Shown here: piece by piece, positions 15,872 through 24,113 of the stretch
Position numbering within the stretch: the first letter of the stretch is position 1
Layout of the letters: the number at the start of each line of letters is the position of its first letter
Source: WLWS01 sp965243105
GTDB taxonomy: Bacteria; Pseudomonadota; Gammaproteobacteria; Eutrophobiales; Eutrophobiaceae
DNA: 64,000 bases
NCBI GenBank assembly: GCA_965243105.1
Contig: CBDEUC010000003.1
Span: 248,001-312,000 of the forward strand
Reading direction: 5' to 3'
The notes under the pieces: generated by a model
The model's database searches: none
Told to the model about the DNA's origin: nothing
The model's input: the letters and a program-made list of their open reading frames with translations, nothing else
Program-made: the position numbers and the translations under genes

Positions 15872-17838
15872 TTATCGACGGTAAATGCCAGCAGCACGTT
15901 ACCCGGCATGTGGAAATACAACCCGTAGCCTGAATTTACGTATACCATTCCATCGGCTATAACCGGGCCGCTTCCACCGCTTATTGAGCCGCCCCTTGCG
16001 ATTTCGCCGGATATCGTAGTGAACTCCCTGTCACTGTTAAACTCCCAGATAATCCTGCCGTCATCGACTGAATAGGCACGGATGCGCCCGTCCAGGTGAC
16101 CGGCCAGTACAGCTCCAGGTATCGCAGTGACCGGCGCAGAAATACCCGGATCACAATCTTTTTTATCATTGCATTGATTTTCGGCCATGTGATCCCAGCG
16201 CCTCTCACCGGTAAATGCATCCAGCGCATACAGACCGGGTCTTGCGTCTGCCATTGAAAGCTCACCGTCATCGAAATCAGCCATGGGAACAAATACGCTG
16301 CCATCCATTGCCGCCATACCAAAATTTATTCCCCCCTGGTTGCCACCACGTCCAACTTTCTGGTGCCAGACGATATCTTTCGTTACCGGGCTTATTCCCC
16401 AGACATCGCCTGATTTCTGACCGGCAACCAGGATCTCCCGATCGCCCTGCTTCACCAGGATGGGTGGGGAAATGAAATCGACATCCGGTCCCTTTTCTTC
16501 AGGACAGCCAGCACGGTTTGGCACAAAATCAAAACAGGCAATGTTCCAGGCATCTTTCGAGGTGACCTGTTTCAACCATTCAATATTGCCATTCTCAAGA
16601 TTCATGGCGAGTACCGCATCACTTGTGCCGTCAGATGGAGATGAATAATTGTTGCCCGTCCCGGCAAAAATTAATTGCCGTTCTACATCGATAGTTGGAC
16701 TATTAAAAACCGGGGCGCCCGATGGAGCAAAGATAGTTGTACCCTCACTGTTTACACCCACGGCCCTGGACTCTTCTCTTATTGTGTGACTTTTCCACAG
16801 CCGTTCTCCACTCATCGCATCCATGGCTACGATAGAACCGCGAAAAGTACAACACTCGTAAGTGGGATCTGCCGCGGGCACTTCTTCGAGTGACGACACT
16901 GGAGAGTAAACCCGGTTGCCATAGTACAGTGGTTGACCGGTAGCGGTAGCGTTAGGATGCTCATCAAGTTTATGCTCCCAGGCCAGCTCGCCAGTGAGCA
17001 TGTTGACGGCATAGGTCCGCGCCAACAAATCTGAAAAGAATACCAGTGGCGCATCTTCAGGTGGTTTGCCTGGGTCCCACGGCATTATCGTGACCCCCGT
17101 ACGAACCTCGGCCCTGGCGCTAAAAGTCCAGCGCACACAGCCACTTTCTGCATCAAGCGCATAGACAGTGCCATCCTGGCTTCCAACAAACAGGGCACCT
17201 GCAGCAAGAGACGGCTGCGACCGGGCACGTGTTTTACCGGGGTAGGCAAAGGCCCATTTGAGTTTCAGGTTTGGAATGTCTGATTTTTCAAGGCCGGCGA
17301 CACTGGCTGGAATAAATCGCGTGTTTTCACGATCAAAACCCCAGCCTTTTGCAAGCGGTGGTTGGGACATGTCAAATTCAAGCGCATCTCCCTCGCAGTG
17401 AACATAGGGAAAAGATTGCTTTCCGGACTGGCTACCAGTGAGAAATTCGGCCACCTGTTTTTTTTCTTCCAGCGAGAGATGACTTGCCTGCTGCTGCATG
17501 ATGCCTTCTTCAAGGGCAGTAAGAATCAGCTTTGGATTTAACATCTCCAGGAATGACTTGTGCGGCGCGCGTGCCACGGCCTGGCTATGACACTGTGCGC
17601 AATGGTCCTGGTAAATCCGGGCTCCCGGATGAGCTTCGCCTCCACCTTCCTGGCCACGCATATGGGCCATCATGTCTTCATCAGCGCCGCCCTTGCTTAC
17701 ACCACCCTTTGATATGACGCTGGCGGATGCTGGCGCCGAAGTATTTTCCCGGGCCGTGTCTTCGGTCGGCTCTGTACAACCGCCCAGCCACGTGACTATA
17801 AGAAGGATTACCAGGGATACTTTTTTCTTGTTAAGCAT
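15868..17838 (-). CDS. PQQ-dependent dehydrogenase lipoprotein with N-terminal cytochrome c domain
   Basis: 656 residues from ATG 17838; a TTG start seven codons earlier is less likely. A lipobox (WLGGC, Cys21) predicts a membrane-anchored periplasmic lipoprotein. A cytochrome c domain follows with CAQCH (residues 80-84). Beta-propeller repeats (DGTVYALDAESGCVRWTF, YALDAFTGERRWDH) fill the rest. Adjacent cysteines Cys329-Cys330 match the vicinal disulfide over PQQ in quinoprotein alcohol dehydrogenases. The cytochrome-propeller order is like polyvinyl-alcohol dehydrogenases. It probably oxidises an alcohol or aldehyde in the periplasm and passes electrons to the respiratory chain, before the acid is taken up or activated (inference). 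No PQQ synthesis genes are here. Confidence 0.91.
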   Translation of the reverse strand: MLNKKKVSLVILLIVTWLGGCTEPTEDTARENTSAPASASVISKGGVSKGGADEDMMAHMRGQEGGGEAHPGARIYQDHCAQCHSQAVARAPHKSFLEMLNPKLILTALEEGIMQQQASHLSLEEKKQVAEFLTGSQSGKQSFPYVHCEGDALEFDMSQPPLAKGWGFDRENTRFIPASVAGLEKSDIPNLKLKWAFAYPGKTRARSQPSLAAGALFVGSQDGTVYALDAESGCVRWTFSARAEVRTGVTIMPWDPGKPPEDAPLVFFSDLLARTYAVNMLTGELAWEHKLDEHPNATATGQPLYYGNRVYSPVSSLEEVPAADPTYECCTFRGSIVAMDAMSGERLWKSHTIREESRAVGVNSEGTTIFAPSGAPVFNSPTIDVERQLIFAGTGNNYSSPSDGTSDAVLAMNLENGNIEWLKQVTSKDAWNIACFDFVPNRAGCPEEKGPDVDFISPPILVKQGDREILVAGQKSGDVWGISPVTKDIVWHQKVGRGGNQGGINFGMAAMDGSVFVPMADFDDGELSMADARPGLYALDAFTGERRWDHMAENQCNDKKDCDPGISAPVTAIPGAVLAGHLDGRIRAYSVDDGRIIWEFNSDREFTTISGEIARGGSISGGSGPVIADGMVYVNSGYGLYFHMPGNVLLAFTVDN

Positions 17839-17884
17839 GTGTTCTTTAGCCTTTTCCAAGTTTACTCAATGCGTTTACGCCTGC

Positions 17885-17965
17885 CTGAGCAGCACGCGGA
17901 CACGCCGTAAATACGTCCGTGTAGGCTCGTAGCCGGCATCCCTGCCGCCAACGGTCCGCTTAACT
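17885..17965. repeat. REP-like palindromic intergenic element
   Basis: GC-rich DNA between the quinoprotein and VOC genes with nested palindromes. GCCGGCATCCCTGCCGCC is almost perfectly self-complementary, and GGACACGCCGTAAATACGTCC forms a second imperfect pair. A related element occurs at 56700-56835, sharing a TACA-x-GGACGTA motif and a GGCATYCC-x-GCC stem. Such elements are scattered in many gammaproteobacterial genomes. Confidence 0.5.
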
Positions 17966-18015
17966 GTCAATGCAGGCGTATCGCAAATATTTTCAGCTGG
18001 AGTTAAGTGTTGAGC

Positions 18016-18543
18016 TTACTGGATCGAATAAAATAAATCATTTCCGTCCCAGTTAGCTGACCTTTTTGCCACCATCGCATAAAACTTTTCCAGTGCTGTT
18101 ACCGGTTGGTAAAGCTCAAGCATGTGACCAAATTCACTGCGTGTATCGACAAATGCCACTTCCACGTCACCGGCAAAGTAATGGTTGGCAATCTCAAAGC
18201 CCTGCTGCTCCAGCTTTTGTACTTCAACGGCGATGTCATCCACAAACATGGCCACGTGGTGCAATCCCTCACCGCCATCCGGATACATATCGCGAAATGC
18301 AGACGGTCCATCGTTATTTTGCTGGGCAAATTCGATCATTATGTTTCCTGACTGCCCGTAGGCGGAAGAATGATCAAGCTCTGAAGGTGTTCCGCGGTAA
18401 AGCACGTTTTGTAAAGGGATATGCTCATACAGGCAAAAAGGCCCTGTGCCAAAAAGCTCGTTTGCCCTTTGCGCTGAGCGCCGCACATCATTTACAAAGT
18501 AGGCCACCTGCACGACCCTGCCCACGGTAAGCCTTGTATTCAT
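18016..18543 (-). CDS. VOC (glyoxalase/bleomycin-resistance fold) family protein
   Basis: 175 residues from ATG 18543, which overlaps the stop of the ThuA-like gene (ATGA); a longer in-frame start at 18606 lies inside that gene. Two beta-alpha-beta-beta-beta modules are present: RVVQVAYFVNDVRRSAQRANELFG and GLHHVAMFVDDIAVEVQKLEQQGF. Possible metal ligands are His in GLHHV and Glu in GHMLELYQ. VOC proteins include epimerases, isomerases, lyases and ring-cleavage dioxygenases; the size fits an epimerase or lyase. It ends ANWDGND, a signature shared with the VOC protein at 20332, so the two are paralogues. Function unknown. Confidence 0.85.
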   Translation of the reverse strand: MNTRLTVGRVVQVAYFVNDVRRSAQRANELFGTGPFCLYEHIPLQNVLYRGTPSELDHSSAYGQSGNIMIEFAQQNNDGPSAFRDMYPDGGEGLHHVAMFVDDIAVEVQKLEQQGFEIANHYFAGDVEVAFVDTRSEFGHMLELYQPVTALEKFYAMVAKRSANWDGNDLFYSIQ

Positions 18544-19292
18544 TCCAGTCTTGCTGCCCAGCGTATACCGCGTCTCAATATTTCGTAATAGACCGGTAAC
18601 TCCCAACTGCAGCGTTCTACACGAGGATATTCTTCCATGAGCGGCTGCATATCATATTTACCGCGACAATGGCCCAGTGTGAAATACAACACCTCACCAT
18701 TACCCCATGGATGCAGGTATAAAACGGGCCGTTGCTTGCCTGATTCCCAGTCTGATACTTCGAATTCGTCCAGCGTGCCCTTGTAGGTAGTGTGCAGCAG
18801 GGTCTCGCATTCTCCATGAAACTCGCCCAGGTAAAGTTCATCCGTTGTATCAAATGCTTCTATTCCACTAACCAGTGAATGTTCCGGTGCCGTGACTTCT
18901 ACCCGGTAACTATCAATGGCCGGATGGGCCAGGAACTGGCTGCCAAGCATTTCCATGAACAGGGGTGCATCACGGGGCGTACCGATCTTGAGGGGTTTGA
19001 ATTGCAGGAACTTGATTATCGAGTTGGTGCCATGCAGGGCCAGCCATCGCTTGCCCTGGTCGAGAAAGTTCTTCAATGCGATTTGCTGATCATCACTCGG
19101 TACCACATCGCAGGTATAGGTAACAAGGAAGTCGCATTTTTCGATGGCTTCAGTGTTGGAAAAATCTTCCGCTACCCGTACCCTGACTTCGTCGTGCTCA
19201 TGCAGCAACTTCAGGATTTCAAGCCTGGCAAAATCAAAATCATGATATTTGCCGCCACACACAAAGCAGGCGTCGATACGTTTGCGGGTCAT
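18540..19292 (-). CDS. ThuA-like domain protein
   Basis: 250 residues with the ThuA (trehalose utilisation) fold, a class I glutamine-amidotransferase-like flavodoxin variant: FVCGGKYHDFDFARLEIL, CDFLVTYTCDVVPSDDQQIALKNFLDQGKRWLALHGTNS, then RPVLYLHPWGNGEVLYFTLGHCRGKYD. ThuA proteins take part in disaccharide or glycoside breakdown through keto-sugars, but their chemistry is poorly known. It is coupled by ATGA to the VOC gene, so both likely act on the same intermediate. A role in this island as hydrolase or isomerase is inference. Confidence 0.85.
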   Translation of the reverse strand: MTRKRIDACFVCGGKYHDFDFARLEILKLLHEHDEVRVRVAEDFSNTEAIEKCDFLVTYTCDVVPSDDQQIALKNFLDQGKRWLALHGTNSIIKFLQFKPLKIGTPRDAPLFMEMLGSQFLAHPAIDSYRVEVTAPEHSLVSGIEAFDTTDELYLGEFHGECETLLHTTYKGTLDEFEVSDWESGKQRPVLYLHPWGNGEVLYFTLGHCRGKYDMQPLMEEYPRVERCSWELPVYYEILRRGIRWAARLE

Positions 19293-19517
19293 GGCTTCTG
19301 CGTTCTATTTTTTCATGCATATGTCAGCGCGTACAGTCAATATAAAGCAAACCAATATCTGCGCAAAGCTCGAAAATGAACACCTTGCCTGCTGCAGGAT
19401 ATTTTTCTGACCCGGTATTTGCTAAAAATATGCATTCCGGTAGAGTGATTACAGGATTTTCCTGTCTGCACTTAACCCGGGCTGGGCGTACCAGGGCACG
19501 GCCTACGGAGAATTACC

Positions 19518-20291
19518 ATGGGGCTATTCGACAAAAAGACCGCTATTGTTATTGGCGCTTCGGTTCCAGGAAGCATGGGAGCTGCTATCGCCCAGCGCTT
19601 CATCAACGAAGGTGCCAACGTTATCATCAGTGCTCGAAGCGAGGATAAGTTGAATGCTCTGGCAGAGGAAATCGGTGCTTCCGCCCGGGCCTGCGATATC
19701 ACCAGCGAGGAGCAGGTGAAGGTGCTGGCTGAATTTGCGCGGGACAAGTTCGGAAAACTCGATGTGGCGGTAAATTGCGTTGGCGAAGCGGTCATGGGTG
19801 ACATCGCTAACACGGAAGAAGCTGCAATACGTCGCGCCGTGGATGTGCACTACATAGGTCCTTTCTTTTTTCTCAAGCACATGTCTGCCGCGATTGGCGA
19901 AAACGGCTCCATCATTACTATTTCGTCAATAACGGCATCTCGAGTTATCAATAACCACGCCGCCTATGTTGGGGCAAAGGCAGGTACAGACCACCTCGTC
20001 AGGGTTGCGGCAATTGAATTTGGACGAAAGAATATTCGAGTCAATTCCGTATCTCCGGGATTTACCATAACTCCAATGTCAGAGTCATTTGTAGAAACCG
20101 AGGGCCTGGTGGAATTGTTTGAAAAGGAAATTCCCCTGGGGCGTTTGAATACTGTCGATGACGTGGCGCAGGTAGTGAGTTGGCTAAGTCACGAAGATTC
20201 CTACATAACCGGGCAGAACATCCAGGTAAATGGCGGTCATTCCCTCACGCGAATGCCCTCAAAGAAAGAATTTATCGATTTGTTTAAATAG
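19518..20291 (+). CDS. SDR-family oxidoreductase
   Basis: 257 residues, a classical short-chain dehydrogenase. It has the nucleotide-binding GASVPGSMGAAIA (residues 13-25), CDITSEEQV, catalytic Ser in TISSIT, and the YVGAK catalytic Tyr/Lys. The C-terminus contains ITGQNIQVNGGHS. GGAG sits before the ATG. It probably uses NAD(P) to oxidise or reduce a ring hydroxyl or ketone. The following VOC gene starts 40 bases later on the same strand. Substrate unknown. Confidence 0.9.
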   Translation: MGLFDKKTAIVIGASVPGSMGAAIAQRFINEGANVIISARSEDKLNALAEEIGASARACDITSEEQVKVLAEFARDKFGKLDVAVNCVGEAVMGDIANTEEAAIRRAVDVHYIGPFFFLKHMSAAIGENGSIITISSITASRVINNHAAYVGAKAGTDHLVRVAAIEFGRKNIRVNSVSPGFTITPMSESFVETEGLVELFEKEIPLGRLNTVDDVAQVVSWLSHEDSYITGQNIQVNGGHSLTRMPSKKEFIDLFK

Positions 20292-20331
20292 TCGCTTTCC
20301 AGCACCTTTAGAAAAAGGGAGATTAGAGCAA

Positions 20332-20865
20332 ATGAAATTACCCACCGACCATACCGTCTTTCAAAACGCCTGGGTGGTTGATGATGTAGAGGCTGCCGCG
20401 ATGGATTGGGTAAATACCTTCAACATCGGTCCTTTCTTCCTTGCAGAGTACGGCCAGGAGCAATTAACAGATATCGTTTACCGGGGTGAACCTGGTGAGT
20501 TAAATATGTATGTAGCCATTGCCCAGGCCGGCCCGGTGCAAATAGAGTTAATTCAACCGATCAGCCAGTCACCCAACGCCTACCGCGATACGGCGCCTGC
20601 GGGAAAAACGAGCTTTCATCATGTGTGTGTCTGGACCGATGATCTTGATGCAGATCTTGAATTCTATGCCGAGCGTGGCTGTCCGACGGCTAACCTGGGC
20701 AGAGTCATTGATGGTCCTCGTTTTGCCTACGTGGACAGCCATGCGAAGCTCAACTGCATGCTGGAAATTCTTGAACGCAGCAGCATGATCGAAGGCGTCT
20801 TTAAAATGATTGCCGACACTGCAGAAAACTGGGACGGGAAAAACCCTATTCGGGGTTACGAGTAA
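20332..20865 (+). CDS. VOC family protein, second copy
   Basis: 177 residues from ATG 20332; an in-frame upstream start at 20230 lies inside the SDR gene. It has the same architecture as the VOC protein at 18016: VFQNAWVVDDVEAAAMDWVNTFNIGPFFL, DIVYRGEPGELNM, TSFHHVCVWTDDLDAD, LNCMLEILE, and the shared ending MIADTAENWDGKNP. The candidate metal ligands are His (SFHHV) and Glu (MLEIL). It is co-transcribed with the SDR. The pair of paralogues in neighbouring opposite operons suggests successive steps or a heterodimer (inference). Confidence 0.86.
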   Translation: MKLPTDHTVFQNAWVVDDVEAAAMDWVNTFNIGPFFLAEYGQEQLTDIVYRGEPGELNMYVAIAQAGPVQIELIQPISQSPNAYRDTAPAGKTSFHHVCVWTDDLDADLEFYAERGCPTANLGRVIDGPRFAYVDSHAKLNCMLEILERSSMIEGVFKMIADTAENWDGKNPIRGYE

Positions 20866-20867
20866 AC

Positions 20868-22097
20868 TTAAATCCCGGTTGCCTCTTCAAGGATAGATCT
20901 CAAGGTGGCAAGAAACCTGGCGCCCAGTGCGCCGTCGATAACGCGGTGATCGCAGGCAAGACCAAGCTTCATAAATGAATCCGTTGAAGCATCCGCTTCC
21001 ACCGATACTCTCTCGGCAATCGTGCCCACGGACAGGATTGCCCCCTGCGGCGGATTGATGATGGCCTGGAATTCCGTCACGCCAAACATGCCCAGGTTAG
21101 AAACAGTAAATGTGCCATCGCGCATGTCGGCCGGTGTCAACGAACCTTCCCGCGCTCGTTGACCAAGGTCTTTAATTTTCTGATTTAACTGCGCGATATC
21201 CAGGGACTCAGCACCATGAACAACTGGTGTCATCAGGCCCTCGCTGGTGTCCACAGCCACAGACATATTAATTGCAGCAAAAGTCCTCACCTCTTCATCA
21301 ACCAGGTGGATATTCAACTGCGGGTGCTGTTGCAAGGCCAGTACACAGGAGCGCACCACAATATCATTCAAGGAGATTCGAACGCCGCCCTGCTGGTTGA
21401 TTTCCTCTCGCCTCCTGATGGCATTGGTCATTTTTACTTCGGTATTCAAATAAAAATGTGGTATCTGTTGCTTGGCTTCAACCAGCCGACGAGCGATGGT
21501 TTTACGAAGGGAACTCAGGGGCTCACTGGAATAGCCCGGACCATTGGCAGGGGCAGAACTTTGCTCGGCATGCTTTTCTACGTCTTCCGAAGAAATGCGC
21601 CCACCTCGACCGGTCCCGGTCACCTGGCTGATATCAACACCCAGTTCACGCGCCCTGCGGGCCGCAGCGGGGCTCACCCTGACCTTTCCTCCTGTCTCGG
21701 CCCGGGTAGCTGGTTCAGCCGGGGCAGCACCCTCTGCCGGTGCAGCACTATCTTCAGGCTTCGCCGGGGAGTCCTCCTCGTCCATGGCAAACGAAGCATC
21801 CGCTGGTTTAAATCCGGAAACAAAGGCTTCTATCTCGGTATCGCTGGTGCTTTCACCTGCAATCACACCCAGCAGCGCTCCTACGCTGAGAACATCGCCT
21901 TCATCGGCGATGAGTTTTTTCATTACGCCATCTGCCGGGGCTTCCATGGTATTAATGATCTTATCCGTTTCAATATCCACAAGCTCCATGCCCTTTGTCA
22001 CACTCTGTCCTTCGCCAATGTGCCAGGTGACAATGGTGCCTTCCTGCATTTCGATCCCCCACTTGGGGACAGTTACGGGGTAAATATTGTCAGCCAT
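20868..22097 (-). CDS. Dihydrolipoamide acyltransferase (E2) of a 2-oxo acid dehydrogenase
   Basis: 409 residues. A lipoyl domain occupies residues 1-80 with Lys46 in DIETDKIINT. An Ala/Pro/Glu linker follows, then an E1/E3-binding domain (RVSPAAARRARELGVDISQVTGTGRGGRI) and the catalytic chloramphenicol-acetyltransferase-like domain with CDHRVIDG (His384, Asp388). The single lipoyl domain is like acetoin or branched-chain complexes. It transfers an acyl group from E1 to CoA. The start overlaps the end of the E1-beta gene by 8 bases. No E3 is present, so E3 must come from elsewhere. Confidence 0.95.
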   Translation of the reverse strand: MADNIYPVTVPKWGIEMQEGTIVTWHIGEGQSVTKGMELVDIETDKIINTMEAPADGVMKKLIADEGDVLSVGALLGVIAGESTSDTEIEAFVSGFKPADASFAMDEEDSPAKPEDSAAPAEGAAPAEPATRAETGGKVRVSPAAARRARELGVDISQVTGTGRGGRISSEDVEKHAEQSSAPANGPGYSSEPLSSLRKTIARRLVEAKQQIPHFYLNTEVKMTNAIRRREEINQQGGVRISLNDIVVRSCVLALQQHPQLNIHLVDEEVRTFAAINMSVAVDTSEGLMTPVVHGAESLDIAQLNQKIKDLGQRAREGSLTPADMRDGTFTVSNLGMFGVTEFQAIINPPQGAILSVGTIAERVSVEADASTDSFMKLGLACDHRVIDGALGARFLATLRSILEEATGI

Positions 22098-23100
22098 TGA
22101 TCACTTCCCGTATGGCAGCTTCGATCCTGTCCGGACCGGGTATGTAGGCACGCTCAAGTTCTTTCGCAAATGGAACCGGCGTATGCGGGGCTGTCACCAT
22201 TTTCACCGGGGCTTTCAGGTAAGCAAATGCCTTCTCGGCTACCATGCCGGCAATGTCCGACGCCAGGCTGCACCGGGGCGGCGCTTCATCAATAACAACC
22301 AATCGACCAGTGTGCTCGAGACTTTCAAATATCATTTCATCATCAAGCGGCGACAGTGTTCGTGGGTCTATCAGGTCACAGGTGATACCTTCCTCTGCCA
22401 GCTTGTCGATAACCTTCTCTGCAAACACGACCATGCGTCCAATCGCCACCACGGTGACATCATCTCCTTCACGGGTCATGGCAGCTTCACCAATAGGAAT
22501 GAGGTATTCCTCCTCGGGCACTTCCATCTTGCGTGGATACAGCGCCTTGTGCTCAAAGAACACGACAGGATCGTCATCCCTGATAGCTGATTTCAGCAAT
22601 CCCTTTGCGTCGTAGGCATTGCTGGGAACAACAACCTTCAGGCCAGGCACCGCTGTTAAAAACGGGTAGATAATCTGGGAGTGTTGTGCCCCCATGTTCA
22701 TCCCTGCACCTGTTGCAGTTCGAATAACCAGGGGACACCGGGTCTTGCCGCCAAACATGTACCTGAACTTTGCTGCCTGGTTATAGACCTGGTCCATGCA
22801 GACACCTATAAAGTCAGCAAACATCAGCTCTGCTATCGGTCTTAGACCGGCAAGGGCGGCGCCTGCGCCTGCGCCCATGATCGCTGATTCCGAAATGGGT
22901 GTATCAATGACTCTTTCTTCGCCAAACTTGTGGATCAGGCCCTTTGATACACCAAAGATACCGCCAGCCGCATCGCGCTCTCCAGAGGTACCTCCAGCTC
23001 CACCTGATACATCTTCGCCGAGGATAATCACCGTGGGATCACGCTGCATTTCCTCGTGCATCGCCTGGTTGAGTGCATCGCGATATGAAATTACTGGCAT
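22090..23100 (-). CDS. 2-oxo acid dehydrogenase E1 beta subunit
   Basis: 336 residues of the transketolase-like pyrimidine-binding type. Seen are SYRDALNQAMHEEM, ILGEDVSGGAGGTSG, the active-site region GLRPIAELMFADF, MFGGKTRCPLVIR and the C-terminal RLVVIDEAPPRC. With the alpha subunit it decarboxylates a 2-oxo acid on thiamine diphosphate. The GGAGGTSGERDAAGG insertion recalls acetoin/branched-chain E1-beta proteins. It lies 18 bases after E1 alpha. Confidence 0.94.
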   Translation of the reverse strand: MPVISYRDALNQAMHEEMQRDPTVIILGEDVSGGAGGTSGERDAAGGIFGVSKGLIHKFGEERVIDTPISESAIMGAGAGAALAGLRPIAELMFADFIGVCMDQVYNQAAKFRYMFGGKTRCPLVIRTATGAGMNMGAQHSQIIYPFLTAVPGLKVVVPSNAYDAKGLLKSAIRDDDPVVFFEHKALYPRKMEVPEEEYLIPIGEAAMTREGDDVTVVAIGRMVVFAEKVIDKLAEEGITCDLIDPRTLSPLDDEMIFESLEHTGRLVVIDEAPPRCSLASDIAGMVAEKAFAYLKAPVKMVTAPHTPVPFAKELERAYIPGPDRIEAAIREVING

Positions 23101-23118
23101 GACTGGACCCTTTTATTT

Positions 23119-24090
23119 TTAATAACTGATATAAACATCTTCTAGAACATCCTCGGGCTGTGGACGCGGGGAATCTTTTGCTGTCGCCACGGCTTCGTCA
23201 ATGAGGGCGAGTACCTCACTATCTACTGCATCCAGTTCGGCACTATCCAGCAAAGCATCATCACCCACCCGTTGACGAAAATTAGCAAGGCAATTCATCG
23301 TTTCGCGAAGCCCTTCAACTTCTCCCTTCGCCCTGTATAACTGCGGGTCACCTTCAAAATGTCCAAAGTAACGGGTAATGGAGCATTCCACGGCGCTTGG
23401 GCCTTCTCCGTTTCGAGCCCGGGCGATGGCCTCCCCGGCCGCTTCGTGAACGGCAAAAAAATCAGCACCATCCACTTTTACCGCCGGCATTCCAAAGCCT
23501 TCAGCGCGCCCTGCAATGTCACCTGAACCGACCGCGTAGGAAGCGCCGGTGTGTTCGCTATAACCATTGTCTTCAAATATGAATACCGTTGGTGCCTTCA
23601 AAACCACGGCCATGTTCATCGCTTCAAACACTGTACCCTGGTTTGTACCACCATCACCTGTGAAGGAAACAGTGACTTTGCCATTGCCCTGCAGTTTTGT
23701 AGCGATGGCTGCACCAACCGCAATTGGTGGTCCTCCGCCGACAATTGCATTGGCTCCAAGCATACCTTTATCAAAGTCGGCGATATGCATGGAACCACCC
23801 TTACCCTTACAAATTCCATCAGCACGACCATAAATCTCTTTCATCATTCCGATGACGTCACAACCCTTTGCGATACAGTGACCGTGCCCACGATGCGTAC
23901 TGACAATGTAATCGTCATCAGCAAGGTGTTCACAAACACCAACTGCTACCGCTTCCTGGCCAGAGTAGAGATGAGTGAAGCCTGGAATTTCACCGGTCTG
24001 GATTTCCAGGTGCAGGCGTTCTTCAAATTCGCGAATGGTTTTCATTCGACGATAGGCATGAAGCAACTGCTCTTTGGATAATTGGCTCAA
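23119..24090 (-). CDS. 2-oxo acid dehydrogenase E1 alpha subunit
   Basis: 323 residues of the PDH/acetoin dehydrogenase E1-alpha family. The thiamine-diphosphate motif GDGGTNQG starts at residue 145 and ends with the Asn in EDNGYS about 30 residues on. STHRGHGHCIAKG and KGKGGSMHI are the phosphorylation-loop/active-site segments. Together with E1 beta and E2 it makes an acyl-CoA and CO2 from a 2-oxo acid or acetoin-like ketone. Its place directly behind a Rieske oxygenase and an SDR suggests a 2-oxo acid produced by that pathway (inference) rather than central metabolism. Confidence 0.94.
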   Translation of the reverse strand: MSQLSKEQLLHAYRRMKTIREFEERLHLEIQTGEIPGFTHLYSGQEAVAVGVCEHLADDDYIVSTHRGHGHCIAKGCDVIGMMKEIYGRADGICKGKGGSMHIADFDKGMLGANAIVGGGPPIAVGAAIATKLQGNGKVTVSFTGDGGTNQGTVFEAMNMAVVLKAPTVFIFEDNGYSEHTGASYAVGSGDIAGRAEGFGMPAVKVDGADFFAVHEAAGEAIARARNGEGPSAVECSITRYFGHFEGDPQLYRAKGEVEGLRETMNCLANFRQRVGDDALLDSAELDAVDSEVLALIDEAVATAKDSPRPQPEDVLEDVYISY

Positions 24091-24113
24091 GTTTATTCCT
24101 TAAAATTAAAAGT

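Noticed and set aside
18016..20865. VOC proteins as extradiol ring-cleavage dioxygenases
   Set aside because: They have about 176 residues, little more than half the size of type I extradiol enzymes, and do not show a complete His-His-Glu set in the usual order; an epimerase or lyase role is more likely.
21216..22100. 294-codon open frame on the plus strand opposite the E2 gene
   Set aside because: It covers the E2 coding region in the opposite strand with no family signature.
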